64,000 nt of DNA from Cladochytrium replicatum (GCA_025526935.1 JAHLKD010000015.1:606420-670419); one strand, 5' to 3'; positions 1-12,799 are shown, numbered from the stretch's first letter. The notes: a model not told the origin generated them from the letters alone. Made by a program: numbers and translations.

Positions 1-520
1 GTCTGTGTGATCAACATTGGGTTGTTTCAATATTTTGGTTGTTTTAAACACCCCTCAATTATTTTAATTTTTTTTTGTTCCATGCTGCCTTCGAAAAAAC
101 CCTGTCCCTCAATTCAGCATTTGATGATACATTGTTCAACTTCAGAAATCTCCTGGGCCTCGCCTCCTCTGTTTGTCTTCTGGCTTTATCATAGCTATGT
201 TTGTTTTCTTTTGGTTTTTTGGCTGACTTCGTTGGTGGGTTTGAACCTGATGAACTTTTTTTTAATTTTAGGGCTTAGTGGCTAACTCTCTCTATCTTAT
301 TACAAGTGTTTTTGCGTAATAGCATGGATTACTCGAAAGGGCCGATCTAAAGATGATTGCTGTTTCTCGTCAACTTTGGCTGTGTGTGATAACAATAATA
401 TTCAACTACCATACCCACAAGCCATGAACTTTCACCGTAGCAAATGTTTTTCTGTACAACTCAACAATACACCAGGAAAAAAATACCTCACATTCAACTT
501 TTCAGCCCTCATTTTCTTTT
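1..520. other. Left-edge stretch without a supportable gene
   Basis: AT-rich sequence with several T tracts. A 92-codon open frame at 7-285 (plus) has low-complexity Phe/Leu/Ser content and no recognisable motif. The 3' flank of the minus-strand gene ending at 521 must lie here. No RNA gene or repeat was seen. Confidence 0.5.
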
Positions 521-3500
521 TTACATCGACCCGTCCCGCACAAACTTTTGATTTTCAATGTTTTTCAAGGTTGCCCTGTTCCTCCACCGCGCAAAGTTAT
601 TCACCTCCAGCTTCCCCCGCTTGTGCGTCAAGATCGCCTGCAGGCTCCGCAAATCCTCGACCTCCGACAACGACCGTACCCCACCGGATCGCCCGTCGAT
701 GCTACACAGTGACGGCGTGGACCCTTCATCGTCGTTTTCGTCTTCGTCCTCCTCCCCATGCTCCAACCAGATGATTCTGTTTTCGTCGACCTGATCGCCA
801 CCACGTTCTGCCCAGGGCTTAGTCCTGACTTCCTTGTCACTGCGAGATGTCTGCAATGAGAGTCGGTGCTCCTGTGTTGTCCGAGACTTCGCGAGCTGAA
901 GCGATAGGGTGTTGTGCAAGCTCGAAGCCCTGGGGACGTGCCTGGACCCGGCGGGTCTGGAAAATTGAAAGTCATCGCTGTCGTCGCTTTCATTCTCATC
1001 GTGAACTTCAACTTCACCGAGCTGGTTCGTATGGTCCACACTGCCAATGTCTACCGCTTGGTCTCCACTGTGTTTGAGAACAGATTCGAAACGCAGAAAT
1101 TGAGGGACTTGTTGATCGCGACTCCCTTCTGCTGACTCGACTGGAACGATGTTGTCACCTGGACCGGTGTTGTGCAAAAGGTTGCTTTTCGCGCTCCGAG
1201 CCGGAAGCAGTGTCTCGGGAGAGTTGTTGCCCTTATGAGCATCACAAAGAAGACACGAAATATTGGAAGCTTCGTCGTTGTCGGCTGCTACTCTGTTGTG
1301 GTTTGGAGATAGTCCTGTGTTAAAAGGATGCACATTACTAGGCTGGCTGTGATTGATCTCAGGTAATTGAATGGGAGAACGTGTGTGGTCGCGTGGAGTC
1401 TTGGCAGAATGAAGGTTTCCGGCTGCTTGTGTAACGGACGTTACCGGCGCAACTTCAGAAGTGCAAGCGGGAAAATGGCTCGTCGTTGACCCACCCGCCC
1501 AGCTTTCAGGATCAAGATGATGATCATTGTGATTGAGCTCGCCAGTCTCACACGGTGGTTCGTTTTCATTCCAATCTACGTGCTCACTTTTGCCAATGTC
1601 CGTTGCATCGATTCTTCCGACAGAGATAGCGGGCTGATCAGACGAATCAATACTTGGATAGATTGGTGAGGCACTCCCAGAGTTAGTGTTGCCGCGTACA
1701 AGTAATGGATCATTATTTGTCGTGTCACGTCCAGAGAGCATTTCCTCGATTAAACCTTCTCCACGAGCAATTGGAGCATAGGACCTGCTGGATACCGAAA
1801 AGTTTTGTGTATCGCCAATTTGCAACAAACTGATGTGGAGCGGTGGAGATGAGATTTGTAAGGGCGACCATGACGCTTTCAAGTTCAACTTAGGTGATGT
1901 TTCGCAGTGCTGAACGTCTTCAGAATTTTTTAGTGGTGTAGTTTGCTGAGGAATCGGTGGGGGATATGAAGATGTGTTCCCGGACGTTTGATCTGTTTTG
2001 TCTGCGTGTGCTTCGCCATTGGGCACCTGTTGATCGCCATTGGGCACCTGTTGAGCGATTCGCGATATGCTTTCATTCGTGTCTTCAGGAGGAGACGGGG
2101 AAGCTTCATCATCTTGCGGAGCATGATCATTAGCATCTCCTCTTCCATTCTCAGTCGATTCGCCACATTTGCTTCTTTCACGGCCGTCTGGCGATGAGCT
2201 GACCAGCGTGGTAGTTGTGACCGGTGCAGCTTTTGATCTTGGTTCCCAGGCTGTTCCTGTCCAAACCCAGATATCTACATCATTACTCGCTCGAGCTTTC
2301 TTTGATGCAGCAATTGCGGCAGCTAGAGCTGGAGGAGCCGATGGCGGTCTTCGAATCGGCTCAGGTGGCACTTCTATGCCTGCATACGCTACTGGTCAGA
2401 ATGTCACGATGAATAGTAGGGACAGACACGTACTCAAAAACGTTGCAGATTTGGCCATCGAGAAATTACGCAGAGATGCCTCACCTGAAGGCTTCTTCTC
2501 ATCGATTCGGCTAATACTGGATATTGGTGCACCGCAATTGTCCCAAGGAATAACTCGCACAACTAAACGCCCACGCTGTGACCCATTGTGATCCAAAATG
2601 GTAATATAATCGTTTTCGAGATCAGTCAATGTTGCTGTTCCTATGAAGTCGCTCTGCTTTGGAGTCCACTCAGTCCAGATTCTGATTCGTATCGCCGATG
2701 GGTGTGAAGCAATCACTTGACAGCTGAAGTTCCAGACTGGATCTGTACTGCTTTTCACTGTATGGCTACGATGAAATGCTTCGTCGCAGTCACTTTCCAC
2801 GGTGAGGTACGGATTTGGGAAGGCAAGCTGAGGTTGATCATCGCTGGCCATGAATGGCGAGGCAAACGGTTGCGCGGGGTCGGAAACTAACGGAAGCTGG
2901 GTTGCTTGCTGTATAACAACAAGAAACTTGCTTGGGCTAGCTATCTCGGAATCTAAGGCGTATCTCGAGGCCATTCTCAAGGTACCAGGACTGGCGGGCG
3001 ATTCTGGCTTTGATGCCGATGGCTCTTCATCATATGCTTCGCCTCTTCCGGATGGCTCCACTCTTCGAAAAACAAAATATAGTTAGATTAATTGCTTCAA
3101 CTAGATCGCTTTCAAACCTGAAGCATGCATTTGATGTTCCACTGATGTCAGCAGTTAGGTATGGTTGTTGCACCTTTAAACTGACTTTTGGTTTTGCTTT
3201 GAGCTCGTGCATCGGTAGAATACTCACGCGGGCGTAAATCTTTGCCCCTTCCAAATCTGCTCTGTCGTCGCAAATCATCGGAAACCATCCTTCTGTTGCC
3301 TCATGGTCCTCCATCAAATCTCCTTTCCTTAGTCGATGCTTTGCTCCTTTCATTAAATCCCACAGATCCAGGAAGCAGCTCCCCGCAAGTTCAATGGATT
3401 CTTCGTTATCGCTTTCATTTGTGTCCACACCAAATCTGACTGGACTTCTACTTCGCTGCAGAGGAGCGACGGAAGCTAATCTTCTCCGCCGCCAAATATC

Positions 3501-6500
3501 CACCCTGAACTGCTCGTTTTTGAAACTGCTCTCCACGATGGGAAGCATATGAACGCGCTTTCGACAGTCGTAGTTGAGCTCCGCTTTGCACAACTTTAAT
3601 GTGTGCGTCAATTCCAATGGTGCGGCATGACTAACTAAGAACTCCCTTTGACAATTAATCTCAGAATTGCGCGTCCCAAGCAACCGAAATGCCTTCATAT
3701 CTTGATGATACTGCACAGGCAGAGAGAAGCGGACAAAAACGTCTTCACAGTATTTTTGTTCTTCTCTTTCCGCCGCTTCCAGCATAGCTTTGATTGTTGC
3801 ACTGTGGGCAACTGGATCATCACCAGTTTCCTTGGCTGTGCCAGCTAAGCTGCGGAGGGCATCTGCGACTGCGTTCTTCGCTTTTGGAATAATAATCGTT
3901 TCAATAGATATCCCCAGCTGGGCATACCAAGAGTCTTCGGGCAGTTTTGCTTTGAGCGCCTTCAATCGACGGGAGGCATTGCGAGCATCACGCTTTTCAT
4001 CCGCTGATTGTGATACAAATCGAATAGACGTTTCGATCGCCCCGAAATTGAAATCTGACGACGCATCATCGGGAAGACTCAGCGGTCGCCAGATCCTGTT
4101 AAGCCCTCTCCATCGACGGGTGACATCGGACAATGACAAGTTAAACTTTCCAATCAAGACGTCGTATCCTCCATCGGATCCTCTGCTTCTTGTATCGAAC
4201 CCGATATCGGCATGGGAGCACCGCCATGATAAACACGATGGTGAGCTTGAGGAAATGTTCCCATATACACGAGAATCCTCCAAAGAATTAGAAACCCTGT
4301 GCCAAACTTCACCAACCGCAAATCCTTTTCGGCTTTGCATCCAGTCAAGAATTTCCGAGTTGACACCTTTGAGTGAGATTACGACCGAGTGATTGAATTT
4401 AGGGCAGAAGGTTTGGGCGACCGTGGCCGTTCCAAATTCCGAACCGTCCACATCATTATCGTTAAGTCCATCGCTCACCACCACAGCGACTTCCCGTGGA
4501 AATAGTTGGAACCGTACATAAGGATTAAGACCCACCTCTTTTGCATACTCAAGCGGTGCTATTAGTGAGCAAGGATCACCTCTACGTTCACTCATGTAAT
4601 GATTTTGAGTGAAAGAATCGTCGTGGACGAAGTCTGCACGTTTCCAGCGCGTTTTTATTGCATCAAGCACACTATTGATTTCGTCTTCCCCACTTAATCC
4701 AACGGGATCCGGGTATTGCTGAGCTGGTCGAATTGATGTCAAAGAGGATATCTTCTCGATCGCTGCCTTAACGAGTGGTCTAAAACCAGCTCCCCGATGA
4801 ATAGTTATTTGGAATTCACATTCTCCACTCCAGTCCAAAGAAACGGTATCGATGTCCAAATCATCAAAATCATACTCTGAATCACTCTCCGTCTCCATTG
4901 GCGGGTCTTGAAGTTCCTCCGACTTTTGAATGGCGTCCGGAGCGGACTCTGTCTGAGTCCCACCATCAAGCACACAGCCTCGTCCTTTACCAGGCTCGGC
5001 ATAGGGACCTTTTCCCTCTTTGACAATATGGTTAACCTGCTCAAGGGTTCCAATTGCCATGGTTGCATTCATCCAACCCTTCGCGATACCAGAGAGTGGG
5101 TCCACAATAGGATACTCTGCTTCTGGCAAAACAACTGGCTCAGGGTCAGCAACTTTTTGGTGAGTATTCTGAGTTGCGATCTCCATTTCGATGGTCATCA
5201 AGTCGTAAAGGTGATATGACGGAAGTTTCGCCAGCCCGAGAAGCACCGGACGTGATTTAACGTGTTGATCTTCGGATGAATCCAATTCCTGAGAGGTTTC
5301 GTTGCGTCCTGGAGAGGAAGACGTGCCAGCTTCAAATTCCGATGCCCACACTTCGACAACGAGTGGCGATTTGAAAAGTTGAGTTGCAGCGTTGGTTGAC
5401 TTAAACAGCACCGGTACTGGCATGATATACTGAAATCCAAAGTTTGCAGCCGATTGATTGATATCTACATGCCCAGTCTCTGTGTTGACCGCTGAGTGAT
5501 AGGCTACAGGAGCGCTCTCGATTGTAAGTGGAGCAGCTGTTCTCAGTATTTCTTTCGAACGTTTGTGTGTTCGGTTTCTCTCATTGTCACGTCGTGCCTT
5601 CTCGGTACTGACGTTGAGCAAGCGGATTGTGAGGGAGATAGCGTAACGCTTTCCTGGGGCGGACACAAGATGTAGCGCTCGAGCTGATGAAATTTGAATC
5701 AAAAAGTACTTGGTTACCGAATGTGGGTGAGATTTGCCGACAACGTTGTCACGAATCTGGTCGGAAGGCTGTTCACTATTACCAGGGTCTTTGCTCTTTA
5801 TCGTCGGAGTTTCGTGTGTAATTTGAGTGGGAGAGTCAAGCAGCTCAACAGAAACGAATGCTTCCCCAACATGTCGTACGGCCAAGCGTTTTGTACCAAT
5901 GCTGACAGTGTCAACAGAGTTCCTTGAATGCTCGTATACGGATTTACTCCTGCCCGTTTCATCAAAAAGAGGGACCCGTCCACTCCATGCAAGTTGCGGC
6001 TTCAGCAAAATATCCAGACATTTCATCTGACCGATGGCAGTCCAAGCGTCCTGCTGTTTGAGCGGCTTCTTCCCCATTTCTGTCGTGTTTCTTCCAACAG
6101 GAAGCCGCCCGGCTTTGGCAACCAACTTCACCACAATTCGCGATTTTGCCCATGCATCGATACACGACACCGGGCTCATATCAAATCGCCATGGATATAT
6201 TCGACTACGATCGCTAAAACGGATAGTAATTCGTTGATCGGATCGCTCCTGGATGTCGTACCGGACGCCTCTCTGGGCGTTCCTCGGGACGCTCTCTTTT
6301 TCGCCCGAAAGTTCGAAATTGAACGGTGAAATGGGGGCATGAATTGCGGCCCCATTCTCTGTGACAAGCGAAGCATGCAGCTTAAATTTTGTGAATCCGA
6401 GCGGCAAACTTCCCACGTGAAGTTCAGCATGGCTGATGTCTATTTTCACAGAATGAACACGCCCAACTGCTGCAACAACATCTGCATGCAACTGAATTCC

Positions 6501-8110
6501 ATTCGTAAATCTTGCAGTGTAGAGCTGGGTTTGCTCTTGACCAATAGATGAAGACTTTTCCTCCCTTCCATTCGAATAATTTGTTCCGTGAAACACGCCC
6601 TTTTGGGACATGTCGCGTCGGTTTTGTATTCTTTCGCCGCCATTACTTTCATTCTCTTCAGGTATTTTGAATATTCGTTGAGTGAATGAAGGTGTTCGAA
6701 CGGCTTCACGAGCGAGAGAATCGTTCAACTCGAGCAGGTCTGCCAGCTCCTCCTCTCCCTCAGAGAGATTCCCCATGAGCATTTCCAAGCTGCCATTGTC
6801 AAGCTCATCGCAATCGCTCTCAAGATTCTCTGGATCAAAAGAAGTGCTTTGTTGTAATTGTGAAGCATTCTCCGTCCAGCTGTTACGCATTCCCGTATTT
6901 CGAAGTGACGATGCAGACGATTCGGTTTGAGATAACTTATCTGTGTCCGTTTTGTCCAATCTTGGAAAAGATGCAACTTGACTTGTTGTTGAGGGTATGG
7001 CAGGCTTCGCATCTTCATCACCCTCCAACGCTCCAACCAGCAACGAATGGAGCCGTTGTGCTTGCAAAAAGAGTTCGTCGACGTCTGGGGTATCTCGATC
7101 GACAGCCCGACTTCCTTTATCGCTCTTTGGAGAGTCTGAAAATTCTATTAGATCTAACCAATGACGTTTCACCGAAGTTGCTTACGTTTCTGGTTCGCGT
7201 GAACAGCTATATTTGTGCCTCTGTGAACATCCGAAGCTTGACCAACCGCCCTTTGCAGACCATCCGTATCCTCATCGTCAAGATCAAAGACCCTATTGTG
7301 CTCAAACTCATCAACGATTGCTCTGATATCTCCACGATTTCTCTGCTGCGCGATCATGATTTCCGGATCTCCATAATCACTATTGAAATTGCACGGATCT
7401 TCTTCCACTGTTACGTGAACATATGCAGCACCGATACATTGTCCGCTACCCTCATAGACGACAGGATATTTGGATACACAAACTCCTTTGCTTTCGAAAG
7501 TATTTGGAGACATATCCGTAAGCAGTTCGTTTGTTGGGATGTGGCAAACGATTCTGTCAGTTGTGGGAGATGCCAGTGTCCCCCGCATTTGATTCCGCCA
7601 TCTCCTTGTTGGGTACTGTAATGCCAGCGTGATTACTTTGGCGTCTTCCAAATAATGAGCCAATCTAGAATATGAGCCTCTTATTGGAAAGTGCACTGTG
7701 TTTGAGCGGTGAATAGACCTCCTATAAGTGAGTGGTATCGCCGATCCAGCATGAAAATGTGACTCGCAATCACCAGCCCACTCCAAAACACTTGATCGGA
7801 GATCTTTCAATCGGTTTTTTGAATAGAGGTACAATCCAGCGTCATTCACTCCCGGCAGTCGAACATGGACAAAGAGATTGTCTGATATTTTGAAACTGTG
7901 GATTTCGCTGGGAACTTCCTTCTCCGTAGCCCTCCCAATCAAAGATTCGATGAACCGACTGGAACTTCCCTTTCCCAATGTATCAGCAGGCTCCAGGCTG
8001 ATTCGCAAAACCTGAATATGAAGAAACGCTCGTATTGGTCCTCCTGCCTTTGGAGGAAGTGATGGGGCTGGATTGATACGCGGAAGCGCCGAAGATTCTC
8101 GGTCCGACAT
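521..8110 (-). CDS. C2CD3: C2CD3-like centriolar multi-C2-domain protein
   Basis: Four exons on the minus strand give about 2,480 residues, close to vertebrate C2CD3 (about 2,350). I place introns at 7187-7137, 3117-3063 and about 2434-2376 from GT/AG signals and phase. The N-terminal part (LPPKAGG-IRAFLHIQV, later NTVHFPIRG and ALQYPT) matches the C2CD3 N-terminal C2 region. Further C2 domains follow: one with GLNPYVRFQLFP, one with VFVRFSLPVQYHQD ending near CFLDLWDLM, and one in exon 3 with KFLVVIQQATQLPL, PNPYLTVESDCDEAFHRS and DPVWNFS. The C-terminal 600 residues are Ser/Asp-rich and disordered. In animals C2CD3 sits at the distal centriole and is needed for distal appendages and ciliogenesis; by inference it serves the zoospore basal body here. 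Start chosen at 8110, where the C2CD3-like N-terminus begins. It is divergent from the CSN1-HDAC gene. Confidence 0.8.
2014..2055. repeat. 21-bp tandem duplication inside C2CD3 exon 4
   Basis: Two copies of a 21-bp unit beginning CGCCATTGGG, differing only at the last base, encode a doubled QQVPNG motif in the disordered C-terminal region. It keeps frame. Confidence 0.85.
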
Positions 8111-8213
8111 CTACAGAAATGATCTGTCAAATATGGCAATTTCATAGCAGACACATTAGCCAACCTCGGCGTTACTCGATTTGGGTGTGCTGCGCCACTC
8201 AAAGTCAACAAAC
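8111..8213. promoter_or_regulatory. Bidirectional promoter, C2CD3 / CSN1-HDAC
   Basis: Only 103 bp separate the two divergent start codons (8110 minus, 8214 plus), so both genes must initiate from this interval or inside each other's 5' ends. No TATA box stands out. Shared control is inferred from spacing alone. Confidence 0.55.
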
Positions 8214-9526
8214 ATGGACCTAAAGTCTTACATGTCGAACTATCAAGGTAAAAAACCACACAGCGTGTCTGGTGAGCTAATACAGTGCATAAATCAGGTC
8301 CAGGGAGGATAAAGCGCCTCCTGCTAATTGCAGCAAGCTGTCAGGCACTAGAATTGGACGCATATCTCTCAGCTTTGGCAGAAGTTAAGAATACCTTGAA
8401 TGCAGACCTTTACAAAGAAGTCTTGTCCCAAGCCAGCCTGTCTTCTCATGCTCAGCTGAAGGAAGAGGTATTTGACGTTGAATGGTCAACGTTGGCAAAA
8501 CAGCAACATGAATCAACTGTTCGTAAGCTCGAAGGAGAGCTGTTGAGGGCTCAAGAAGCAGGAGAAAAGAGAATTGTCAGAGTAGGATGATGCTTTGCAG
8601 TCAAGATATCTCACCCTAAATTATTTGGAAGAATACTCTAACAGGACTTGGTGGACATTACTTTGAGCGCACTCAGTACAAGTGGGCACTCAAATATTTC
8701 GAAAGAAGTTTTGAATTTTGCACTTCTCAGGAGGAGATAGTTGACTCCTGTATTAATGTTGTAAAGGTAGAACTATTTTTGTCATTTGTATAAGTACTCA
8801 CATATTCTAAGGTACTGACAGTCATGGGCAACTTTTCGCAAATCAGTGAGTGGGTCAGCAAGGCTGGGGATTTATCCAGATATGATGCTGTCACATCTGG
8901 CAAACTTAAGTGCTGCTTGGGAATTCAGCATATGCTCAACCATGAGTATCTAAAGGCAGCAACAGAGTTTGTAAGTGTGAGCGGAAATGTAGGCAGCCAA
9001 TTCAACGAGGTAAAGACTTACAAGACTTTTGCATGAATTATTAATTGTAAGTTATGAGCAGGTTCTGTCAGAGTTGGATCTTGGGCTTTATTCAGGTTTA
9101 ACAATTTTGGCATCATTCAGTCATGATGGCATCAAGGGTTCTTTACTCAATCAGAAGGTCAGCCTGTCCATTTCTGCACACCCAAAACTCTTCTCAATTA
9201 TAGAGCAACTTTCAAACGGAAACTTCACACATTTGATAACATATCTCCAACTATTGCCAGTATGTGTAGTTTCTATTAAAGCTCTAGTGAACCAACCTGC
9301 TAACTTTTTGAATTAGGAAGAAATTGCGTTTGATATGTATTTAAGTGATCAGTTTGAGTTTCTGAGAAATGAGATAATGCGAAATGCTTTACTTCATTAT
9401 TTTTCTTCTGTTCATCAGTATGACATCCAGACTACTGCACTTGCATTCAATACAACTTCAGCAGTAATTGACCCAGATTTCAGATATTTTGTTGATGCTA
9501 GGCTTGTTTCAATCAATTCAACAATG
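8214..9526 (+). CDS. CSN1: COP9 signalosome subunit 1 (CSN1) PCI module, 5' half of a fusion gene
   Basis: CSN1 is the PCI-domain scaffold subunit of the COP9 signalosome, which removes Nedd8 from cullins. Exon 1 (8214-8247) joins exon 2 (from 8298) to give MDLKSYMSNYQGPGRIKRLL, matching the CSN1 signature of an aromatic-rich N-terminus followed by RIxRL. Further exons lie at about 8645-8766, 8812-9009, 9062-9259 and 9317-9526. They carry GHYFERTQYKWALKYFER, KLKCCLGIQ, LYSGLTILASF and the PCI winged-helix stretch IRNRAL-like RNEIMRNALLHYFSSVHQ followed by AFNTTSAVI. All junctions keep phase except exon 2/exon 3, which is off by one base. The helical tail that normally follows the winged helix is absent. 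Instead a 46-nt phase-0 intron with a perfect TACTAAT branch site (9527-9572) joins the frame directly to a histone deacetylase. If that intron is retained, CSN1 ends two codons later. Confidence 0.8.
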
Positions 9527-9572
9527 GTTTGTTAAATATTTTCTGAAAATGCAATACTAATATTGTTTGAAG

Positions 9573-12500
9573 GATGAATTGCCCCAAAAAAACGGAGCAA
9601 CAAATAATGATTTTACAGTACTCAACATGAACATTGGAGGTGGTTCTCATAATATTGAGGGGAGAAATAAGCCCACTAGTAACACTGGCTTAGTTTATGA
9701 CATTCGCATGTTATCGCATCGCAACATTCAAGATCCGCCAGATAGACCAGACCTTGCACATCCAGAGCGCCCGGCAAGAATATCAGCAGCATTTGGGTAC
9801 CTTTTCGAGAAAGGCATTGGTCAGGAGTGTGTCAGAATTGAGATACCAGCAACTGGAGCAACAGATGACATTTTGAAACTTGCACACACAGAGGAACATG
9901 TAAACTTTCTCAAGCAATATGAAGGTACAGAATTTTTCCCTTAAATGACAGTATATTCACTTCTTGCCTTGTCTAGATTGTGATGATTCTGAGCTATTAG
10001 AAAAGGCTTCAGATCTTCACCAGGATATCTTTTTCTCACATGACAGCATACTTGCTGCACGTGTTTCTTGTGGAGGTGTTCTAGAATTATGCAAAGCAGT
10101 CTGGAAAGGTGATGTCCAGAATGGGGTTGCTCTTGTGAGGTTTGTGCCTTAATCTTTGCATCTATGCTGACATTTATTAATATCACATTCAAGACCCCCA
10201 GGACACCATGCAGAGCATGATAAAGCATATGGATTTTGTTTTTTCAACAACGTTGCGGTAGCTGCACGATACCTTCAAAAATTCCATCAAGTGAAACGTA
10301 TACTGATTGTTGACTGGGATGTTCACCATGGTAAAAAACCAGTGCTTTATTCTTCTTTATATGTTTACATGTACACACAAAATTGTTCAGGAAATGGGAT
10401 CCAAAAGGAGTTTTACAATGATCCTAATGTCCTCTACATCTCCTTGCACCGCTACAAAGATTTCTTCCCAAATGATCCTGTTGCATACATGGACCATGTT
10501 GGAGGTGCTGAAGCAGAAGGACGGTTTGTTTCAACAAGCATACTTTATATTTAGGTTTCTTAGTCTCAGTATCAGGAATGTGAATATTCCATGGCCATGT
10601 GGTGGATTAAGAGATGCAGATTATTTGCATGCATTCCACAGAATTGTCATGCCTGTTGCAACTGAATTTCAACCTGATTTTGTCATCGTTGCATCTGGTT
10701 TTGACGCTGCTGAAGGCGATCCTCTGGGAGGTTGCCATATTTCGCCTGGAGGATATGCACATATGGCATATATGTTGAAATCGCTGGCAAAGGGAAAGCT
10801 TGTGTTAGCATTGGAGGTACAAAATGTTTGTGCTGAGCTAAAAATTTTCTGAATTGTTTGATGACTAGGGAGGATACTCGATTCATGCTGTAAAGACCAG
10901 CATCTACGAAGTGACGAGAATCTTACTCGGGCACCCTCCTCCGTTGCTGCCGTACAGGGCCAGCCATGAAGATTCAGAAAGTTCTTCAGATCACACCTAC
11001 AATTCAGAATCAGATAGGTCAGATTCTGATTCTAAGTCTGGTGATGAGCCTAATACAACTGGAGACGTGGTTAGCAATTCTCCTAATATAAATGATACGC
11101 CAATGGTAAACGGCACAGATCAGGCTCAAAGCTCTTCCAACATCCAGAACACTATTTTTGATGATGCAAGCTCAGATGAAGGAAGCTATGCCCCCAGCAG
11201 ATCACCAAAACAATCTAGTTCTTCATCAGACAACACCAGCACAGCATCTTCATCACAAAGCTCATCAGGTTTGACAATATACTTCGTACAATTCCCTTTC
11301 TGACAATTTTTGAAGCTGTAGATATGGTGCCTCAACCTGTTGCAATCAAAACAATCAATCAGGTTATTGAATATCATTCAAACTACTGGAAGTGTCTTTC
11401 GACACCATACTTCCACAAGCCAATGAGTGGTATGTTTGCTGAACAACTGTCAACTAGAAACACACAAAATGATGGTATTTTCAGTGAAGGATGCAGAGCG
11501 AACTATTTGCATTTCAGGTGTGTATAAACATAAATCTAAACACAAAATCGCAGGTTTAATCAATCACTCAGATTTGCTGGACTTCTACTATTCAAGGAGG
11601 TTGAAGACCATGGGTTTGACGGAAATCATGCTTCAATCTCATATCCAACAATTGTTTGGTGGTCGGATATCGTCTAAGTAAGGTTGGATATCTGTTGGAT
11701 ATATATTTATTGCTGAACATCTTCTGTCAGTCATGCAACCATCAGCGAAAGCAAAACCATTTGTATTTATGTCCATAATAGGTCAGTTACAAAAGGATAT
11801 CTAGAGACAGTTCTTGATATTTATTTTCAGCTGGAATGAAGTTAGGTACATTGGGATCAATTCTCAGGTTTTAAGATGCAAACTAATGTGTTTTCGCAAA
11901 GAGGGCGATTATCAGAGGAGCAAAACACCCTTTCTCCAGAATCTACATTCTTAGTAAGAGACCGACTTGTTCATACTTACATTGCCTCATTCCATTTCAA
12001 AACAGGTTGATGGGGTCACATCATATTTATACAAAATGACGCAAAACAACAATGTGGTCATTGACATTGATGTTGATTTGCTTTCAACCAAGAAGAAGAT
12101 ACAATCTTTCAGTAAAAGAGAGAAATCATCGAGACTCATGGTAATTTGTTGAAGCTTTCTAGTATGAATTAACCTCAAATTTTCTCGCTAAATTGCAGTA
12201 TATATCAATCCAGCTGCTCGTTCGGGTTCTTAAAACGTTGTGGGATAAAATTGTGTGGTATGTGTTGATTTTTGGTTTTATTTTTTCAATCCTCTTATAA
12301 ATACTAAGCAGCAATGCCGATGCCAAAGTGGTGTTTTTGGGTTCAGGGATCGGAGCATATTGTTTAATGAAGTTCCTGATATCAGGCAATCGATCTGAAG
12401 GTATGTTTGTGAATGCATTTGTTTTTCTTTATAAACATAAATCCAGGCATTATGAGCAGAGTGAACCGTGGGATTCTTGTGTTCCCATCAATTAGTGATT

Positions 12501-12799
12501 TGAAAGTGCACAGGAGTATGGATGGATGGTTTGTGAATGTAAGTATGATAGGCAATAGAGAGGTGTTCATACTAATACAGACATCCACCAGCATATAAGA
12601 TCATATATTCCTTCTAAGTTACCAATAAACACAAGACTGGGTGAAAGTTCTTTCTCTGGAGGTGAGTTCCGTGCCATTTTATCTTGCCATATTTTTATGT
12701 GTACATGGTGCAGGGTCAGGAACATCAATTTCCAGCATGATGATCACATTAGAAGACTCAATTCTGGACTATTTATTTGAGGAAACCCACAATGTGTGA
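9573..12799 (+). CDS. HDA1: Class II histone deacetylase (Hda1/Clr3 type) with Arb2 domain, 3' half of the fusion gene
   Basis: A zinc-dependent lysine deacetylase of the fungal Hda1/Clr3 group. Exons that I could phase: 9573-9924, 9977-10139, 10194-10330, 10391-10523, 10570-10816, 10869-11268, then from 11316. The catalytic domain starts at TGLVYDIRM. It contains the HPERPARI motif, [43 protein letters not shown] and LEGGYS, so the charge-relay His pair, zinc-binding Asp/His and the catalytic Tyr are all present. A Ser/Asp/Asn-rich insert of about 110 residues (about 10950-11265) separates the GGY segment from the C-terminal HSNYWKCL helix. From about 11.9 kb an Arb2 domain follows: [41 protein letters not shown] and the terminal [11 protein letters not shown]. 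Exons between 11.43 and 11.95 kb are uncertain. The first in-frame Met is at 9627, should the gene have its own start, but no promoter-sized gap exists upstream. Confidence 0.85.

Noticed and set aside
4154-7621. Long plus-strand frames opposite C2CD3
   Set aside because: They lie antisense to a well-supported multi-domain protein, have no motifs and show no splice structure of their own.
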